64,000 bases of DNA. It comes from JALSNL01 sp036479585 (GTDB lineage: Bacteria > Bacteroidota > Ignavibacteria > Ignavibacteriales > Melioribacteraceae). Shown piece by piece: positions 53,250-62,562 of the stretch. Location: assembly GCA_965224785.1 (NCBI GenBank), contig OZ245062.1:496001-560000 (forward strand). The letters are read 5' to 3'. The position numbers and the translations under genes are program-made. How positions within the stretch are numbered: position 1 is the stretch's first letter; the number at the start of each line of letters is the position of its first letter. The notes under the pieces were generated by a model that searched no databases, was not told where the DNA came from, and saw only the letters and a list, made by a program, of their open reading frames with translations.

Positions 53250-54602
53250 TTGAGTATATCAAACTCACTACATAAAACAGCAGTTTGGGATAAAACATAT
53301 GCATCGCATCTTCTATCAAGGACTATGTTTGGACACACTAAAGCTGATTTAGATTTTGCTTTATCACTAACTCTTGATGACTATGTTGATAATTATTTGT
53401 TAGCAGATTCATCAGTGCCGCAAAGTCCAGGTTTTTGGGTGAGTGATCCTAAATCTTATGATAATTCTGTTCGCACAAGAGAGCTAACCTATTGGTGGTA
53501 CAACTTAATGTTAACACAAGGACATTCACTGCGAGAAAAAATGGTTCTATTTTGGCATAACCATTTTGTTTCGGAAACTGAAGTTGTGCGATTACCGCAA
53601 AGAATGTATTGGCAAAATAAATTGTTCAGAGATAATGCTTTTGGAAATTTTAAAGAGTTAACAACTAAGGTTGCAACAGACCCGGCAATGTTAATTTATT
53701 TGGATAGTGTGAAAAATAGGAAAGAAGATCCTAACGAAAATTTTGCTCGTGAACTATTAGAACTTTTTACAATTGGGATTGGAAATTATACTGAGAATGA
53801 TATTGCCGAAGGAGCAAAAGCTCTTACTGGTTGGCAAGTTGAAGGACTTGAATCTTCTTTTAATGAAGACAGATTTGATACATCAGCAAAAACATTTATG
53901 GGACAAACTGGGAATTATAATTATACAGATATTATTGATATAATATTTACACAAGAAGAAACTGCAAAATATATTTGTAGAAAACTTTATAAAGAATTCG
54001 TTTACTTTGAGCCAGACACAGCTGTTGTAAATCAATTAGCAACTGTTTTTAGAAATGGAAATTTTGAACTAAAACCGGTTCTATCAATATTACTAAAGTC
54101 ATCAATTTTTCAAAGTAGCGAAGTTGTTGGCTCTAAAATTAAAAGTCCAGTTGAGTTGATTGTTTCTCACTTAAAACAATTTAATATTATTAATCCAGAC
54201 TATGAATATTTACGGAAGATAGCTAATGATATAGGGCAGACATTATTTTCACCACCAGGAGTTGCTGGCTGGAAAGGTGATAAAACTTGGATTAGCACAA
54301 ATACTTTGCCTGCAAGAAATGTATTTACAGATAGGATTATAAATGGACGAAAATCTGATTTGAATGTGTTAGAGTATGCAAGATCATATTCAAGTTCAGA
54401 AAATGCAATTCAATTTATTGATGATGTAGCAGAATTATTTTTTAGTTACAAATTAAGTGAAAACAGAAAACAATATTTATTAGAAGTTCTACTTGATGGA
54501 ACTGAAGTTTATGATTGGTCAACACAAAATGAAAATGCAGAGAAGAGATTACTTTCTTTTTTCAAAAGTGTATGTCGTTTTTCAGAATATCAACTTGCAT
54601 AA
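53250..54602 (+). CDS. DUF1800 family protein
   Basis: A 450-residue protein of the DUF1800 family. The sequence has HLLSRTMFGHTKADLDFALS at the start. LREKMVLFWHNHFVSETEVV and ENFARELLELFTIGIGNYTE follow, then DIAEGAKALTGWQVEG and FSPPGVAGWKGDKTWISTNT. All are the conserved blocks of this family, whose function is unknown. DUF1800 genes nearly always stand beside DUF1501 genes, as here, and the two products are believed to act together, perhaps at the cell surface. No signal peptide is seen. The start is TTG with GAGGG upstream. Confidence 0.9.
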   Translation: MSISNSLHKTAVWDKTYASHLLSRTMFGHTKADLDFALSLTLDDYVDNYLLADSSVPQSPGFWVSDPKSYDNSVRTRELTYWWYNLMLTQGHSLREKMVLFWHNHFVSETEVVRLPQRMYWQNKLFRDNAFGNFKELTTKVATDPAMLIYLDSVKNRKEDPNENFARELLELFTIGIGNYTENDIAEGAKALTGWQVEGLESSFNEDRFDTSAKTFMGQTGNYNYTDIIDIIFTQEETAKYICRKLYKEFVYFEPDTAVVNQLATVFRNGNFELKPVLSILLKSSIFQSSEVVGSKIKSPVELIVSHLKQFNIINPDYEYLRKIANDIGQTLFSPPGVAGWKGDKTWISTNTLPARNVFTDRIINGRKSDLNVLEYARSYSSSENAIQFIDDVAELFFSYKLSENRKQYLLEVLLDGTEVYDWSTQNENAEKRLLSFFKSVCRFSEYQLA

Positions 54603-54643
54603 TTATTGTAAAACTAAATTCATTTTCTGACTCAATTTTCTTA

Positions 54644-54730
54644 TTTGTCATATTGAAAGAGTTTGTTTTTTGAACGACTGAAATATCTCAAACTTTAATA
54701 GTTCTGAGATTCTTCATTCAGAATGACAAA
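54644..54730. repeat. Dispersed GTCAT...ATGAC hairpin repeat, 87 bp
   Basis: Ends TTTGTCA (54644-54650) and TGACAAA (54724-54730) are exact inverted copies. Inside are ATATCTCAAAC and TCTGAGATTCTTCATTCAGA. The right part is the reverse complement of the motif found inside wbpE at 8251-8280. It occupies the space between the DUF1800 and DUF1501 genes. Confidence 0.75.
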
Positions 54731-54793
54731 TTTACAGTTAGGTTAATGAATATTTGCAAGAACTACTTTAATAAAAGTATCAAAAGGTAAATA

Positions 54794-56323
54794 ATGGATA
54801 GAAGAAAATTTATTAAAAACTTAGGAATGGCAGCTGGTGCTGGAACAATGTCAATGGCATTGGGGAATGTACCATTGAGAGCTTTTCAAAATCCAATATT
54901 AAAAACGGCAGTAGCTAATGGAAAAGTATTAGTACTTATACAAATGAGTGGTGGAAATGATGGACTAAATACTGTTATACCTTACGAAGATAGCAACTAT
55001 TACAACAAGCGACCAAACATAGGGATTGCTAAACAAGATGCAATAAAATTAAATTCACTAACTGGTTTACATCCTTCAATGGAAGGGTTTAAGCAATTTT
55101 ATGATGAGGGTAAATTAGCAATTGTACAAAATGTAGGTTACCCAGAAAATACTAGATCGCATTTTAGATCAACTGATATTTGGCTTTCCGCATCTGATAG
55201 TGATAAATATATAAACGATGGCTGGGTAGGAAGATATCTTGCAAATGAAGTGTTGAATGATTCGAATTATAATCTAGATCATCCTATGGCTGTCTCTCTT
55301 GGCTCAACCCAAGAGACCTTGCTTGATTGTACATGTCAAAGTGGTTCAATGGGAATTTCGTTTGAAGATCCAAATCAGTTTTATCAACTAATAAATGGAA
55401 GTGTTGCTGATACTGATCCTCCACCAAATACAGTTGCGGGAAATCAATTGAAGTTTGTGAAAGATATTGCTGCTCGCTCAATAAAGTTTGCAGAAATAAT
55501 TAAAGAAAAAGCAGATACAATAGATAACAAAGCGAACTATCCCAATACAAATTTAGCAGAACAACTTTCTATAATTGCTAAACTTGTTGCCGGTGGTTTG
55601 GAAACACAAGTTTATTCAGCATCAATTGGCGGATTTGATACTCATTCAAATCAACTAGGAAGACATGCAAATTTATTGGGCAACTTATCAGAATCTGTTA
55701 GTGCATTTCAAAGAGACTTAGAAATATTAGGAGTTGCTGATAGAGTTGTAACTATGACTTTCTCTGAATTTGGTAGAACAGTTGAACAAAATGGAAGTCA
55801 AGGAACCGATCACGGTGCTGCAGCTCCATTGTTTATACTTGGCAAAAATGTTAACGGCGGTATTTGGGGAGACAATCCAGATTTGACTGATCTTGATAGA
55901 AGTGGCGACAATAAATTTAAATTTGATTTTAGACAAGTTTACGCTACTATGCTTAGGGATCAGTTAGGTGCTGGTCCAGATAACATGAATGAAATTTTAT
56001 ATAAAAACTTTGAATCGCTACCACTTATTGCAGTTAAGAATGCCGCTTCCGGTGGACCAAAAGCATTTCAACTAAAGCAAAATTATCCTAATCCCTTTAA
56101 TCCTAAAACAAATATTACTTACACTTTAAGATTACCACAAATAATTTCTCTAAAAGTTTTTGATGTAAGAGGAAGAGAAGTTGTAACATTGCACGAAGGT
56201 TATCAAGAAGCCGGAACTTATACTTCAAGTTTTGGTGGGTTCAAATTTCCAAGTGGTGTTTACTATTGTCATTTAATTTCCGGCTCTTATAGAAAGACTA
56301 TTAAGATGACGTTGGTTAAGTAA
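54794..56323 (+). CDS. DUF1501 family secreted protein with Tat signal and T9SS sorting tail
   Basis: A 509-residue protein of the DUF1501 family (alkaline-phosphatase-like fold, function unknown). The N-terminus MDRRKFIKNLGMAAGAGTMS is a twin-arginine signal. VLVLIQMSGGNDGLNTVIPY and NTRSHFRSTDIW are family blocks, and VTMTFSEFGRTVEQNGSQGT holds conserved residues of the active-site region. GADPDN-type spacing is replaced by GAGPDNMNEIL. From residue 425 the C-terminus is a type A T9SS sorting domain (LKQNYPNPFNPKTNITYTL, VFDVRGREVVTLHEG, FPSGVYYCHLISG). It should fold in the cytoplasm, cross by Tat, then leave by T9SS. It is paired with the DUF1800 gene. Confidence 0.92.
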   Translation: MDRRKFIKNLGMAAGAGTMSMALGNVPLRAFQNPILKTAVANGKVLVLIQMSGGNDGLNTVIPYEDSNYYNKRPNIGIAKQDAIKLNSLTGLHPSMEGFKQFYDEGKLAIVQNVGYPENTRSHFRSTDIWLSASDSDKYINDGWVGRYLANEVLNDSNYNLDHPMAVSLGSTQETLLDCTCQSGSMGISFEDPNQFYQLINGSVADTDPPPNTVAGNQLKFVKDIAARSIKFAEIIKEKADTIDNKANYPNTNLAEQLSIIAKLVAGGLETQVYSASIGGFDTHSNQLGRHANLLGNLSESVSAFQRDLEILGVADRVVTMTFSEFGRTVEQNGSQGTDHGAAAPLFILGKNVNGGIWGDNPDLTDLDRSGDNKFKFDFRQVYATMLRDQLGAGPDNMNEILYKNFESLPLIAVKNAASGGPKAFQLKQNYPNPFNPKTNITYTLRLPQIISLKVFDVRGREVVTLHEGYQEAGTYTSSFGGFKFPSGVYYCHLISGSYRKTIKMTLVK

Positions 56324-56390
56324 GAATCTAGATATGAGTATCAAGTAGTGAGACTCTTTTTCTATTTCGCACTGTGTCCGAGACAATAGG

Positions 56391-57029
56391 TTATTTTTTA
56401 TAAAAAGTATATTCGTATTTTTTCATCGTTTTTGGTTTTTGGTATCGGTTGTAATCAATAGAATGAGTTATTAAGCCTGTTGAATCATACTTATGATTAA
56501 AATCAGTAATCTCGTATTTCCCAAGATGTGTAGTGTGCAATAGTTTTCCCTTATAATTGTAATGGTAAGTATCTGAATTTTCCATCTCACCTTGATGATA
56601 ATATTGTTTTTTTATAAGATGATTATCGGCATCATATTTATATGTAAATTCAGCAAATTGATTACCTAAGTGATCATAAACTCCAGTATTTATTAAATTA
56701 TTTTTGAAATATTTATGAATATAAATATTCAGAGTATCCTCATTAAAATACTCTTTATCTATTAAGTAAGATTTTGTTTTTACCCCGTTTTTGAATTTAT
56801 GAGTGTATTTCATAGTTCCCAAATCTTCTTCAATCAAATTACCTTTTTTATTATATAAGACTTTTTTTTCAAAACTTTTCTTGTCTTGTAATACATCAAA
56901 TTTATAACCGTATTCATAAACTGTTTTTGTTTTAATTGATTTATGAGTAGGAACAAAATTTACAATCTTTTTCTTTTTTGTATCACAACTTATCAAAAGT
57001 ATAAATAAGAGTACAAATAAATATTTCAA
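56391..57029 (-). CDS. Lipoprotein with YD/MORN-like repeats
   Basis: A 212-residue predicted lipoprotein: the signal MKYLFVLLFILLISCD ends in a lipobox with Cys15. After a lysine-rich linker come tyrosine-rich, toxin_YwqK/RHS-like strand repeats (VLYNKKGNLIEED, VYDHLGNQFAEFTYKYDADN, HYNYKGKLLHTTHLGKYEIT, HKYDSTGLITHSIDY). Such repeats build extended sheets; the function is not known. AAGGAG stands before the ATG. It is convergent with the DUF1501 gene and lies 57 bases upstream of the EamA transporter gene on the complementary side. Confidence 0.72.
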   Translation of the reverse strand: MKYLFVLLFILLISCDTKKKKIVNFVPTHKSIKTKTVYEYGYKFDVLQDKKSFEKKVLYNKKGNLIEEDLGTMKYTHKFKNGVKTKSYLIDKEYFNEDTLNIYIHKYFKNNLINTGVYDHLGNQFAEFTYKYDADNHLIKKQYYHQGEMENSDTYHYNYKGKLLHTTHLGKYEITDFNHKYDSTGLITHSIDYNRYQKPKTMKKYEYTFYKK

Positions 57030-57086
57030 AATTCAACTCCTTAGTTAATTTTAGCGTTATCAAACATTGTTTTGGTCAATAAATGT

Positions 57087-57932
57087 TTAACTTGTAATTT
57101 TTCTTGTTAACAAAAAAGCACCAAAAATTATGATAGAACCAACAATTAATTTTACCAAATCCATAGATTCACCTAAGATTATAAAGGTAAATAAAACTGC
57201 AAGAGGAATTTTTAAGTTATTCAAAACTGCAAGTGAACCAACTTCTACTTTTGTTACTCCAATATTCCAAAGGAAAAATCCAACACCAGAAGCTATAACA
57301 CCTAAGTATAATAGGCTTAACCATTGACTGGCTGAAATAGAAACAGAATTATAATCTGTAAAAGTTAAACTAAATAATCCCGCAACAATTGTAGCGCCAA
57401 AATAAAGCAAAGAAAATATTTGAAGTGGTTTTACATTCGAGTTTTTCTCAATTGTCTTCTTAAAGTAAACTTGACCAAAAGCAAAACATAAATTGGAAAC
57501 TTGCATAAGTAATATTCCAATCCATACACCAGTTGTAAGTTTATTTGAATAAATAATTATCCCAGCTCCAACAACAGCTAGTAGTGCAGATAATAAATGT
57601 AGAACTCTTAAATCCCTTTCCCATAAATCGTAAATTATAACTATAAATATTGGAGTAAAAATTGTTAGTATTGCAATTTGGTAAGCTTCAAGAAATTTGT
57701 ATGCATAAATATATGTAACATACATTAACCCGTATTGTATAAATCCAATAAAAATAAATTTAATAATTAATTTCTTATTTATATTTTTGAGTTTTAGAAA
57801 GGGTAGAAATATTAAGAAAGAAATTCCAAGACGTATAAATGAAACAAGGTTTGAATCAATAGTAGTAAGGTTACCTTTTATCAGACTAAAAGATAAAGCC
57901 CAAATTATTGAAACAAGAATTAAATAAATCAT
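57087..57932 (-). CDS. EamA/DMT-family transporter
   Basis: A 281-residue membrane protein with ten hydrophobic segments in two EamA repeats (about 1-130 and 140-280). The first begins MIYLILVSIIWALSFSLIKG. The second includes FAFGQVYFKKTIEKN and ends with VLFTFIILGESMDLVKLIVG, where the GE motif is a hallmark of the family. Members export amino acids or metabolites of many kinds, so no substrate can be given. The length is typical for the family. The gene is transcribed away from galT. Confidence 0.9.
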   Translation of the reverse strand: MIYLILVSIIWALSFSLIKGNLTTIDSNLVSFIRLGISFLIFLPFLKLKNINKKLIIKFIFIGFIQYGLMYVTYIYAYKFLEAYQIAILTIFTPIFIVIIYDLWERDLRVLHLLSALLAVVGAGIIIYSNKLTTGVWIGILLMQVSNLCFAFGQVYFKKTIEKNSNVKPLQIFSLLYFGATIVAGLFSLTFTDYNSVSISASQWLSLLYLGVIASGVGFFLWNIGVTKVEVGSLAVLNNLKIPLAVLFTFIILGESMDLVKLIVGSIIIFGAFLLTRKITS

Positions 57933-58032
57933 AATTAAAGTTAAAATAAAATTTCAATAATGTTAAAACTTATTTAAGTTTCGTTAAACGTTTAATAAAA
58001 ATATCTTTTCAGTTAACTTCAAATAATATTTT

Positions 58033-59073
58033 ATGAATAGTAATCCGAATGAAAATCCGCATCGTAGATTTAATCCATTAACTGGAGAATGGGTTTTAGT
58101 TTCTCCACATAGAACAAAAAGACCTTGGCAAGGGAAGGAAGAAAACTCTAAGAAGAAGGAACAACCAGAGTTTGATGCAACTTGTTATCTATGTCCCGGT
58201 AACACTAGGGCTGGAGGTATTGAAAACCCAAAGTATGATTCTACATTTGTTTTTAAAAATGATTTTAGTGCTTTACTTCCTACCAAGATAGAACAAAACC
58301 TAAGTGGGAATAAATTATTTAAATCTGAGAATATTTCCGGAGAGTGTAGAGTAATTTGTTTTTCGCCAAAGCATAATTTGACTCTAGCACAAATGTCAAC
58401 ATCCGAAATAAAAAATGTAATAGATACTTGGGCAGCTCAAATTAAAGAACTTGGTGAAAAGTACAAGTGGGTTCAAGTATTTGAGAACCGTGGGGAAATT
58501 ATGGGATCTTCAAATCAACATCCGCACGGACAAGTTTGGGCAAGTTCCTTTTTACCAAATGAAGCTGCTAAGGAAGATCAGAATCAAAAAAAATATTTTG
58601 AAAACGAGAAAAGCATTTTGCTACTTGATTATTTACAAAGTGAATTAAAAAATAAAGAAAGAATAATAATTGAAAATGATGATTGGGTTGCGCTTGTTCC
58701 ATACTGGGCTGTTTGGCCTTTTGAAACTTTACTTTTACCGAAGCGACACATTCCTCATTTACCAAATCTTAATAATAATGAAAAAGAAAATCTTTCAAGT
58801 ATATTGAAACAGCTTTTAACTAGGTATGATAATTTATTCAATACCTCTTTCCCCTATACTTTTGGCTGGCATGGTAGTCCTACTGGCAATGACGACCATT
58901 CGCATTGGCAATTGCATGCTCATTTTTATCCGCCACTTCTTCGTTCGGCAACAGTTAAAAAATTTATGGTTGGCTATGAAATGTTAGCCGAAGCACAAAG
59001 AGATATTACGGCAGAAATGGCTGCAGATATGTTACGAAATGTTTCAGATATTCATTACAAGGAAAACTTATGA
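58033..59073 (+). CDS. galT: Galactose-1-phosphate uridylyltransferase
   Basis: A 346-residue enzyme of the Leloir pathway that swaps UMP between UDP-glucose and galactose 1-phosphate. The opening RRFNPLTGEWVLVSPHRTKR is conserved. The zinc-site cysteines are in CYLCPG (51-56). The nucleophile His165 is in SSNQHPHGQVWAS. The second HIT-like half has FGWHGSPTGNDDHSHWQLHA. The length matches E. coli GalT. Its end overlaps galK by four bases (ATGA), so they form an operon. Confidence 0.96.
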   Translation: MNSNPNENPHRRFNPLTGEWVLVSPHRTKRPWQGKEENSKKKEQPEFDATCYLCPGNTRAGGIENPKYDSTFVFKNDFSALLPTKIEQNLSGNKLFKSENISGECRVICFSPKHNLTLAQMSTSEIKNVIDTWAAQIKELGEKYKWVQVFENRGEIMGSSNQHPHGQVWASSFLPNEAAKEDQNQKKYFENEKSILLLDYLQSELKNKERIIIENDDWVALVPYWAVWPFETLLLPKRHIPHLPNLNNNEKENLSSILKQLLTRYDNLFNTSFPYTFGWHGSPTGNDDHSHWQLHAHFYPPLLRSATVKKFMVGYEMLAEAQRDITAEMAADMLRNVSDIHYKENL

Positions 59074-60344
59074 AATCCGATTTGAAAAGTTTGGAAAATA
59101 AATTTATAAAAATATATGGAAATGATAAAATTGTATTAGATAATCAGTTTGATCGTTACAGTGAAATTATAAAAAAGCATAAAAAAGAATTTGGGGAAAA
59201 CGCATTACATCTTTTTAGTACTTCCGGCAGAATAGAAATAGGAGGAAACCATACTGACCATAACCATGGAAGAGTAATTGCTGCTAGTATTAATTTAGAT
59301 TCAATTGCAGCCGTTTCTAATAATAATAGAAATGAAGTGAAATTATTTTCTACTGGTTTTGAAAAACCATTTGTAATTGATTTGAATATGATGGACGTAA
59401 TTGAAGAAGAGAATGGAACTACAAACTCTTTAGTGCGTGGGGTTGCAAAAGGTTTTTTAGAACAGGGATATGTAATTGGTGGCTTTGATGCTTACATGAC
59501 AAGCAATGTTCTAATTGGTTCTGGTTTAAGTTCTTCAGCATCTATTGAAGTTCTAATTGGAACAATATTTAGTGAATTATTTAATAGTGGAGACATTCAA
59601 AATCAAGAACTTGCTAAAATAGGGCAGTATGCTGAAAATGTTTTCTTTGGTAAACCTTGTGGATTGATGGATCAAATGGCTTGTGCTGTTGGTGGAATTA
59701 TTGATATAGATTTTGAAGACCCAAGCAAACCAATTGTTGAAAAAAATAATTTTGATTTTAATTCAACTAACTATTGTGTTGTGGTTGTTAACACCGGAGG
59801 AAGTCATGCAGATCTTACAAATGAATATGCATCTATTCCGGGAGAAATGAAATCTATTGCTAAAGCATTGAACAAAAATGTTTGTAGAGAAATTTCTTAT
59901 AATGATTTACTGAAAAATATAAATATGCTTAGAACATCTTTTGGAGATAGAGCAGTTTTAAGAGCAATTCATTTCCTTCAAGAAAATGAACGAGTAATAC
60001 ATTTATCTGAATCGCTAAGAAATAATAACTTCAAACAATTCCTTTCCCATATAAATAATTCTGGAAATTCTTCATTCAAGTATTTACAAAATATTTTTTC
60101 AGTAACTAATGTTAAAGAACAAGGTATTAGTTTAGCTCTAGCTTTAACAGAAAAATTTATTGAAGAAATTGGAGAGGGAGCTTGCAGAGTTCACGGCGGT
60201 GGTTTTGCCGGAACAATCCTTTCCTTTTTGCCTAACAGTAAGTTTGAAAAATATAATGAGCAAATGCAATTTGTTTTTGGGACTGATAGTGTTAGTAAGT
60301 TAGACATTAGAAATGAAGGGACTTACTATTTAGGTGAAGTTTAA
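59070..60344 (+). CDS. galK: Galactokinase
   Basis: A 424-residue GHMP kinase that phosphorylates galactose at C1. The galactokinase signature is GRIEIGGNHTDHNHG (53-67). The ATP loop is LIGSGLSSSASIEV (148-161), and the catalytic Asp region is GLMDQMACAVGG. CRVHGGGFAGTILSFLP is GHMP motif 3. It is somewhat longer than E. coli GalK (382 residues) because of an N-terminal helix. Coupled to galT by an ATGA overlap. UDP-galactose from this pair could feed the surface-polysaccharide genes, but it is equally a catabolic unit. Confidence 0.95.
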   Translation: MKSDLKSLENKFIKIYGNDKIVLDNQFDRYSEIIKKHKKEFGENALHLFSTSGRIEIGGNHTDHNHGRVIAASINLDSIAAVSNNNRNEVKLFSTGFEKPFVIDLNMMDVIEEENGTTNSLVRGVAKGFLEQGYVIGGFDAYMTSNVLIGSGLSSSASIEVLIGTIFSELFNSGDIQNQELAKIGQYAENVFFGKPCGLMDQMACAVGGIIDIDFEDPSKPIVEKNNFDFNSTNYCVVVVNTGGSHADLTNEYASIPGEMKSIAKALNKNVCREISYNDLLKNINMLRTSFGDRAVLRAIHFLQENERVIHLSESLRNNNFKQFLSHINNSGNSSFKYLQNIFSVTNVKEQGISLALALTEKFIEEIGEGACRVHGGGFAGTILSFLPNSKFEKYNEQMQFVFGTDSVSKLDIRNEGTYYLGEV

Positions 60345-60882
60345 TTATTATTATAGTAATTCTTGGAATAATAAATTGTTGTATTATTTTTTCCTAATCT
60401 AGTTTTTCTCAAATAACCTCTGCCAATTGAAGAACAATCCAACACTAATCAGAAACTACTGATTTGTAATTGCAATTCTAAAATCACATCCAGAAGCCAT
60501 ATCAAAACAATCAAAGTTAAAAATAACATGTTAAAACTGTTATTAACTTGAGTTTAATCCATCCTCTTTTGATATTAATAATAGTTAATAAGGAGCTAGG
60601 TATTTAACGTAATATGGTTCTTGGATTTTACAGTTTGTCATTTCTGTAAATGAGTTGGCGAAGCTGTGCAAAATTTATATTTCATTTTTAATTTATTATG
60701 TTTACCTCAAATTATTTTTCGGATTATTTTATTAACTAAAACTCACCCACACCTAAAAACTGGCGGGCAGGCTTTATCCTCTCTTTAGTAATGAGAGGAA
60801 TAGTTGTTAATCCGAGAAATAATTTAGTTTTACTATATAATTATTTATTAAAATTCTCATCAAAATATTGAGGAATAATTTT
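60345..60882. other. Non-coding spacer, 538 bp, with repeats
   Basis: It contains a half-copy of the GTCAT family (TTTGTCATTTCTG near 60634), a 13-base string shared with 5652-5664 (60656-60668), and a foldback element at 60709-60825 (listed separately). The first 270 bases show no gene. GAGGA at 60870-60874 is the ribosome site of the sulfatase gene. Confidence 0.55.
60709..60825. repeat. Foldback element with 18-base inverted ends and inner hairpin
   Basis: Left arm AAATTATTTTTCGGATTA (60709-60726) and right arm TAATCCGAGAAATAATTT (60808-60825) are inverted copies with one mismatch. Inside is a hairpin TCCTCTC...GAGAGGA (60777-60783 and 60793-60799) after a GC-rich patch (CTGGCGGGCAGGC). 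At 117 bases it is the size of a small non-autonomous mobile palindrome. Confidence 0.55.
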
Positions 60883-62370
60883 ATGTCTATCCAAACAAAA
60901 TTTAATTTGTTCTTACTTACTTTCTTTGTGAATACAGCTATTGTTTTTTCACAAAATCTGCAAAATAACAATCAAAAAAATATTCTTTTTATTTCAATAG
61001 ATGATCTAAAACCAATACTTTGTTGTTATGGAAATACTAAAATTGTTTCACCAAATATTGATAGGCTTGCAAGTGAAGGTACGGTTTTTCAAAATAACCA
61101 TTGTCAACAAGCAGTTTGTGGTCCATCTAGAGCAAGTGTGTTAACTGGTTTACGTCCAGATAATACACAAGTGTGGGAATTATTTACGCAGATGCGAGAA
61201 GCAAATCCTAATACGCTAACTTTACCTGAATACTTGATTCAAAAAGGTTACGAAACTGCGGGTAGTGGTAAAGTTTTAGATGGAAGTTGTGTTGATGAAA
61301 AAAGAGATGAACCTTCCTGGAGCATCCCATTTGTAAAACCAAAAGGGAATAGATGGATAATTAATGCTGAGACTGAACGTTTCAATGCTAAGAATGTTCC
61401 AACAGAAGCACCGGATAGACCAGAAGCAGAATTTATAGATGCCAAAATTGTTGATGAAGGTCTAAAACTTTTAGACACTATGGCTAAAGGGGATAAACCT
61501 TTTTTTCTTGCTGTTGGAATAAAAAAACCTCACTTGCCATTTATTGCTCCAAAAAAATATTGGGATTTGTATGATAGAGAATCTTTTGAAATAGCTCCGG
61601 TTCAAGAACATCATGAAAGTATTCCAAAATTTGCATTTCAACCTTCTTGGGAATTGAGGAGCGGTTATACTAGCATTCCCAAAACAGATCCACTTCCAGT
61701 TGCAATGCAAAAGGAATTTATTCATGGTTACTACGCTTGTGTATCTCATGCAGATAATCAAGTTGGTAGATTATTGGATGCCTTAGATTCTTTAAGTATT
61801 AGAGAAAATACAATTATTGTTTTGTGGAGTGATCACGGCTATCATTTGGGTGATCATTTAATGTGGAATAAATTTACAGAATTTGAAAGCTCAACAAACT
61901 CACCTTTAATTATTTCTGCTCCGGGTATTTGTGGTAACAACAAAACAATTTCTCCAACAGAGTTAGTAGATATTTTTCCAACATTATGTGAGTTAACTGG
62001 AATTGAAAAACCAAATAATCTTGATGGTAAAAGCTTAGTCCCAATTCTAAAAGATGGTAGAGCAAAAGTAAAAGATTTTGCAATGACTCAATATCACAGA
62101 ACAACAAAAGAAGGAATTAAGCTAGAAGGTTATTCAATTAAAACTGAGAGATATAGATATACAGAATGGATTAAAGGAATGTTCAAAAGTCATGATGGAA
62201 TTTATTCTGAAGAAAATGTTTATACAAATGAGTTTTACGATTATAGGTGTGATCCTTTAGAAAAGGAAAATTTTGTAAATAAAGAGAAGTATAAAAGTGT
62301 TGTTACAGATATGAAAGAAAAGATGAAAAAATATTTTATATCTCAAAATAGATATTTGGTTAAAAACTAA
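60883..62370 (+). CDS. Exported sulfatase, iduronate-2-sulfatase-like
   Basis: A 495-residue sulfatase of the alkaline-phosphatase superfamily. It has a signal peptide (FNLFLLTFFVNTAIVFSQ). The metal-binding aspartates are in FISIDDLKPILCCYGN (about 40-41). The formylglycine motif is C-x-P-S-R, CGPSRASVLTGLRPD, with Cys79 to be oxidised. KPFFLAVGIKKPHLPFIAPK, IVLWSDHGYHLGDHLMWNKF and the spacing fit the iduronate-2-sulfatase group. The likely target is a sulfated polysaccharide. A formylglycine-generating enzyme is not in the window. The ATG at 60883 was chosen over a TTG at 60868 because GAGGA lies 8 bases before it. Confidence 0.92.
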   Translation: MSIQTKFNLFLLTFFVNTAIVFSQNLQNNNQKNILFISIDDLKPILCCYGNTKIVSPNIDRLASEGTVFQNNHCQQAVCGPSRASVLTGLRPDNTQVWELFTQMREANPNTLTLPEYLIQKGYETAGSGKVLDGSCVDEKRDEPSWSIPFVKPKGNRWIINAETERFNAKNVPTEAPDRPEAEFIDAKIVDEGLKLLDTMAKGDKPFFLAVGIKKPHLPFIAPKKYWDLYDRESFEIAPVQEHHESIPKFAFQPSWELRSGYTSIPKTDPLPVAMQKEFIHGYYACVSHADNQVGRLLDALDSLSIRENTIIVLWSDHGYHLGDHLMWNKFTEFESSTNSPLIISAPGICGNNKTISPTELVDIFPTLCELTGIEKPNNLDGKSLVPILKDGRAKVKDFAMTQYHRTTKEGIKLEGYSIKTERYRYTEWIKGMFKSHDGIYSEENVYTNEFYDYRCDPLEKENFVNKEKYKSVVTDMKEKMKKYFISQNRYLVKN

Positions 62371-62419
62371 ACTTAAGTTTTGTTATACTAAAATCAAATT
62401 GGTTTACGTATACTAAAGT

Positions 62420-62514
62420 TGTCATCTCGAACACGTTTTTGTGGAGAGATCTCTTACCTCTTATGGTTTTGAGATTTCTCAATCGCTAAAAAACAAGCTC
62501 ATTTCGAAATGACA
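62420..62514. repeat. Dispersed GTCAT...ATGACA hairpin repeat, 95 bp
   Basis: Begins TGTCATCTCGAACACGTTTT and ends CATTTCGAAATGACA. Inner parts GAGAGATCTCTTACC and GAGATTTCTCAATCGC pair imperfectly. It is the longest, clearest member of the family in this window and lies between two convergent genes, where it may also act as a terminator. Confidence 0.75.
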
Positions 62515-62562
62515 GATTTTGGTTTCCCATTTTCCGAAAACCAATTTGGAGTTAGTATACAT

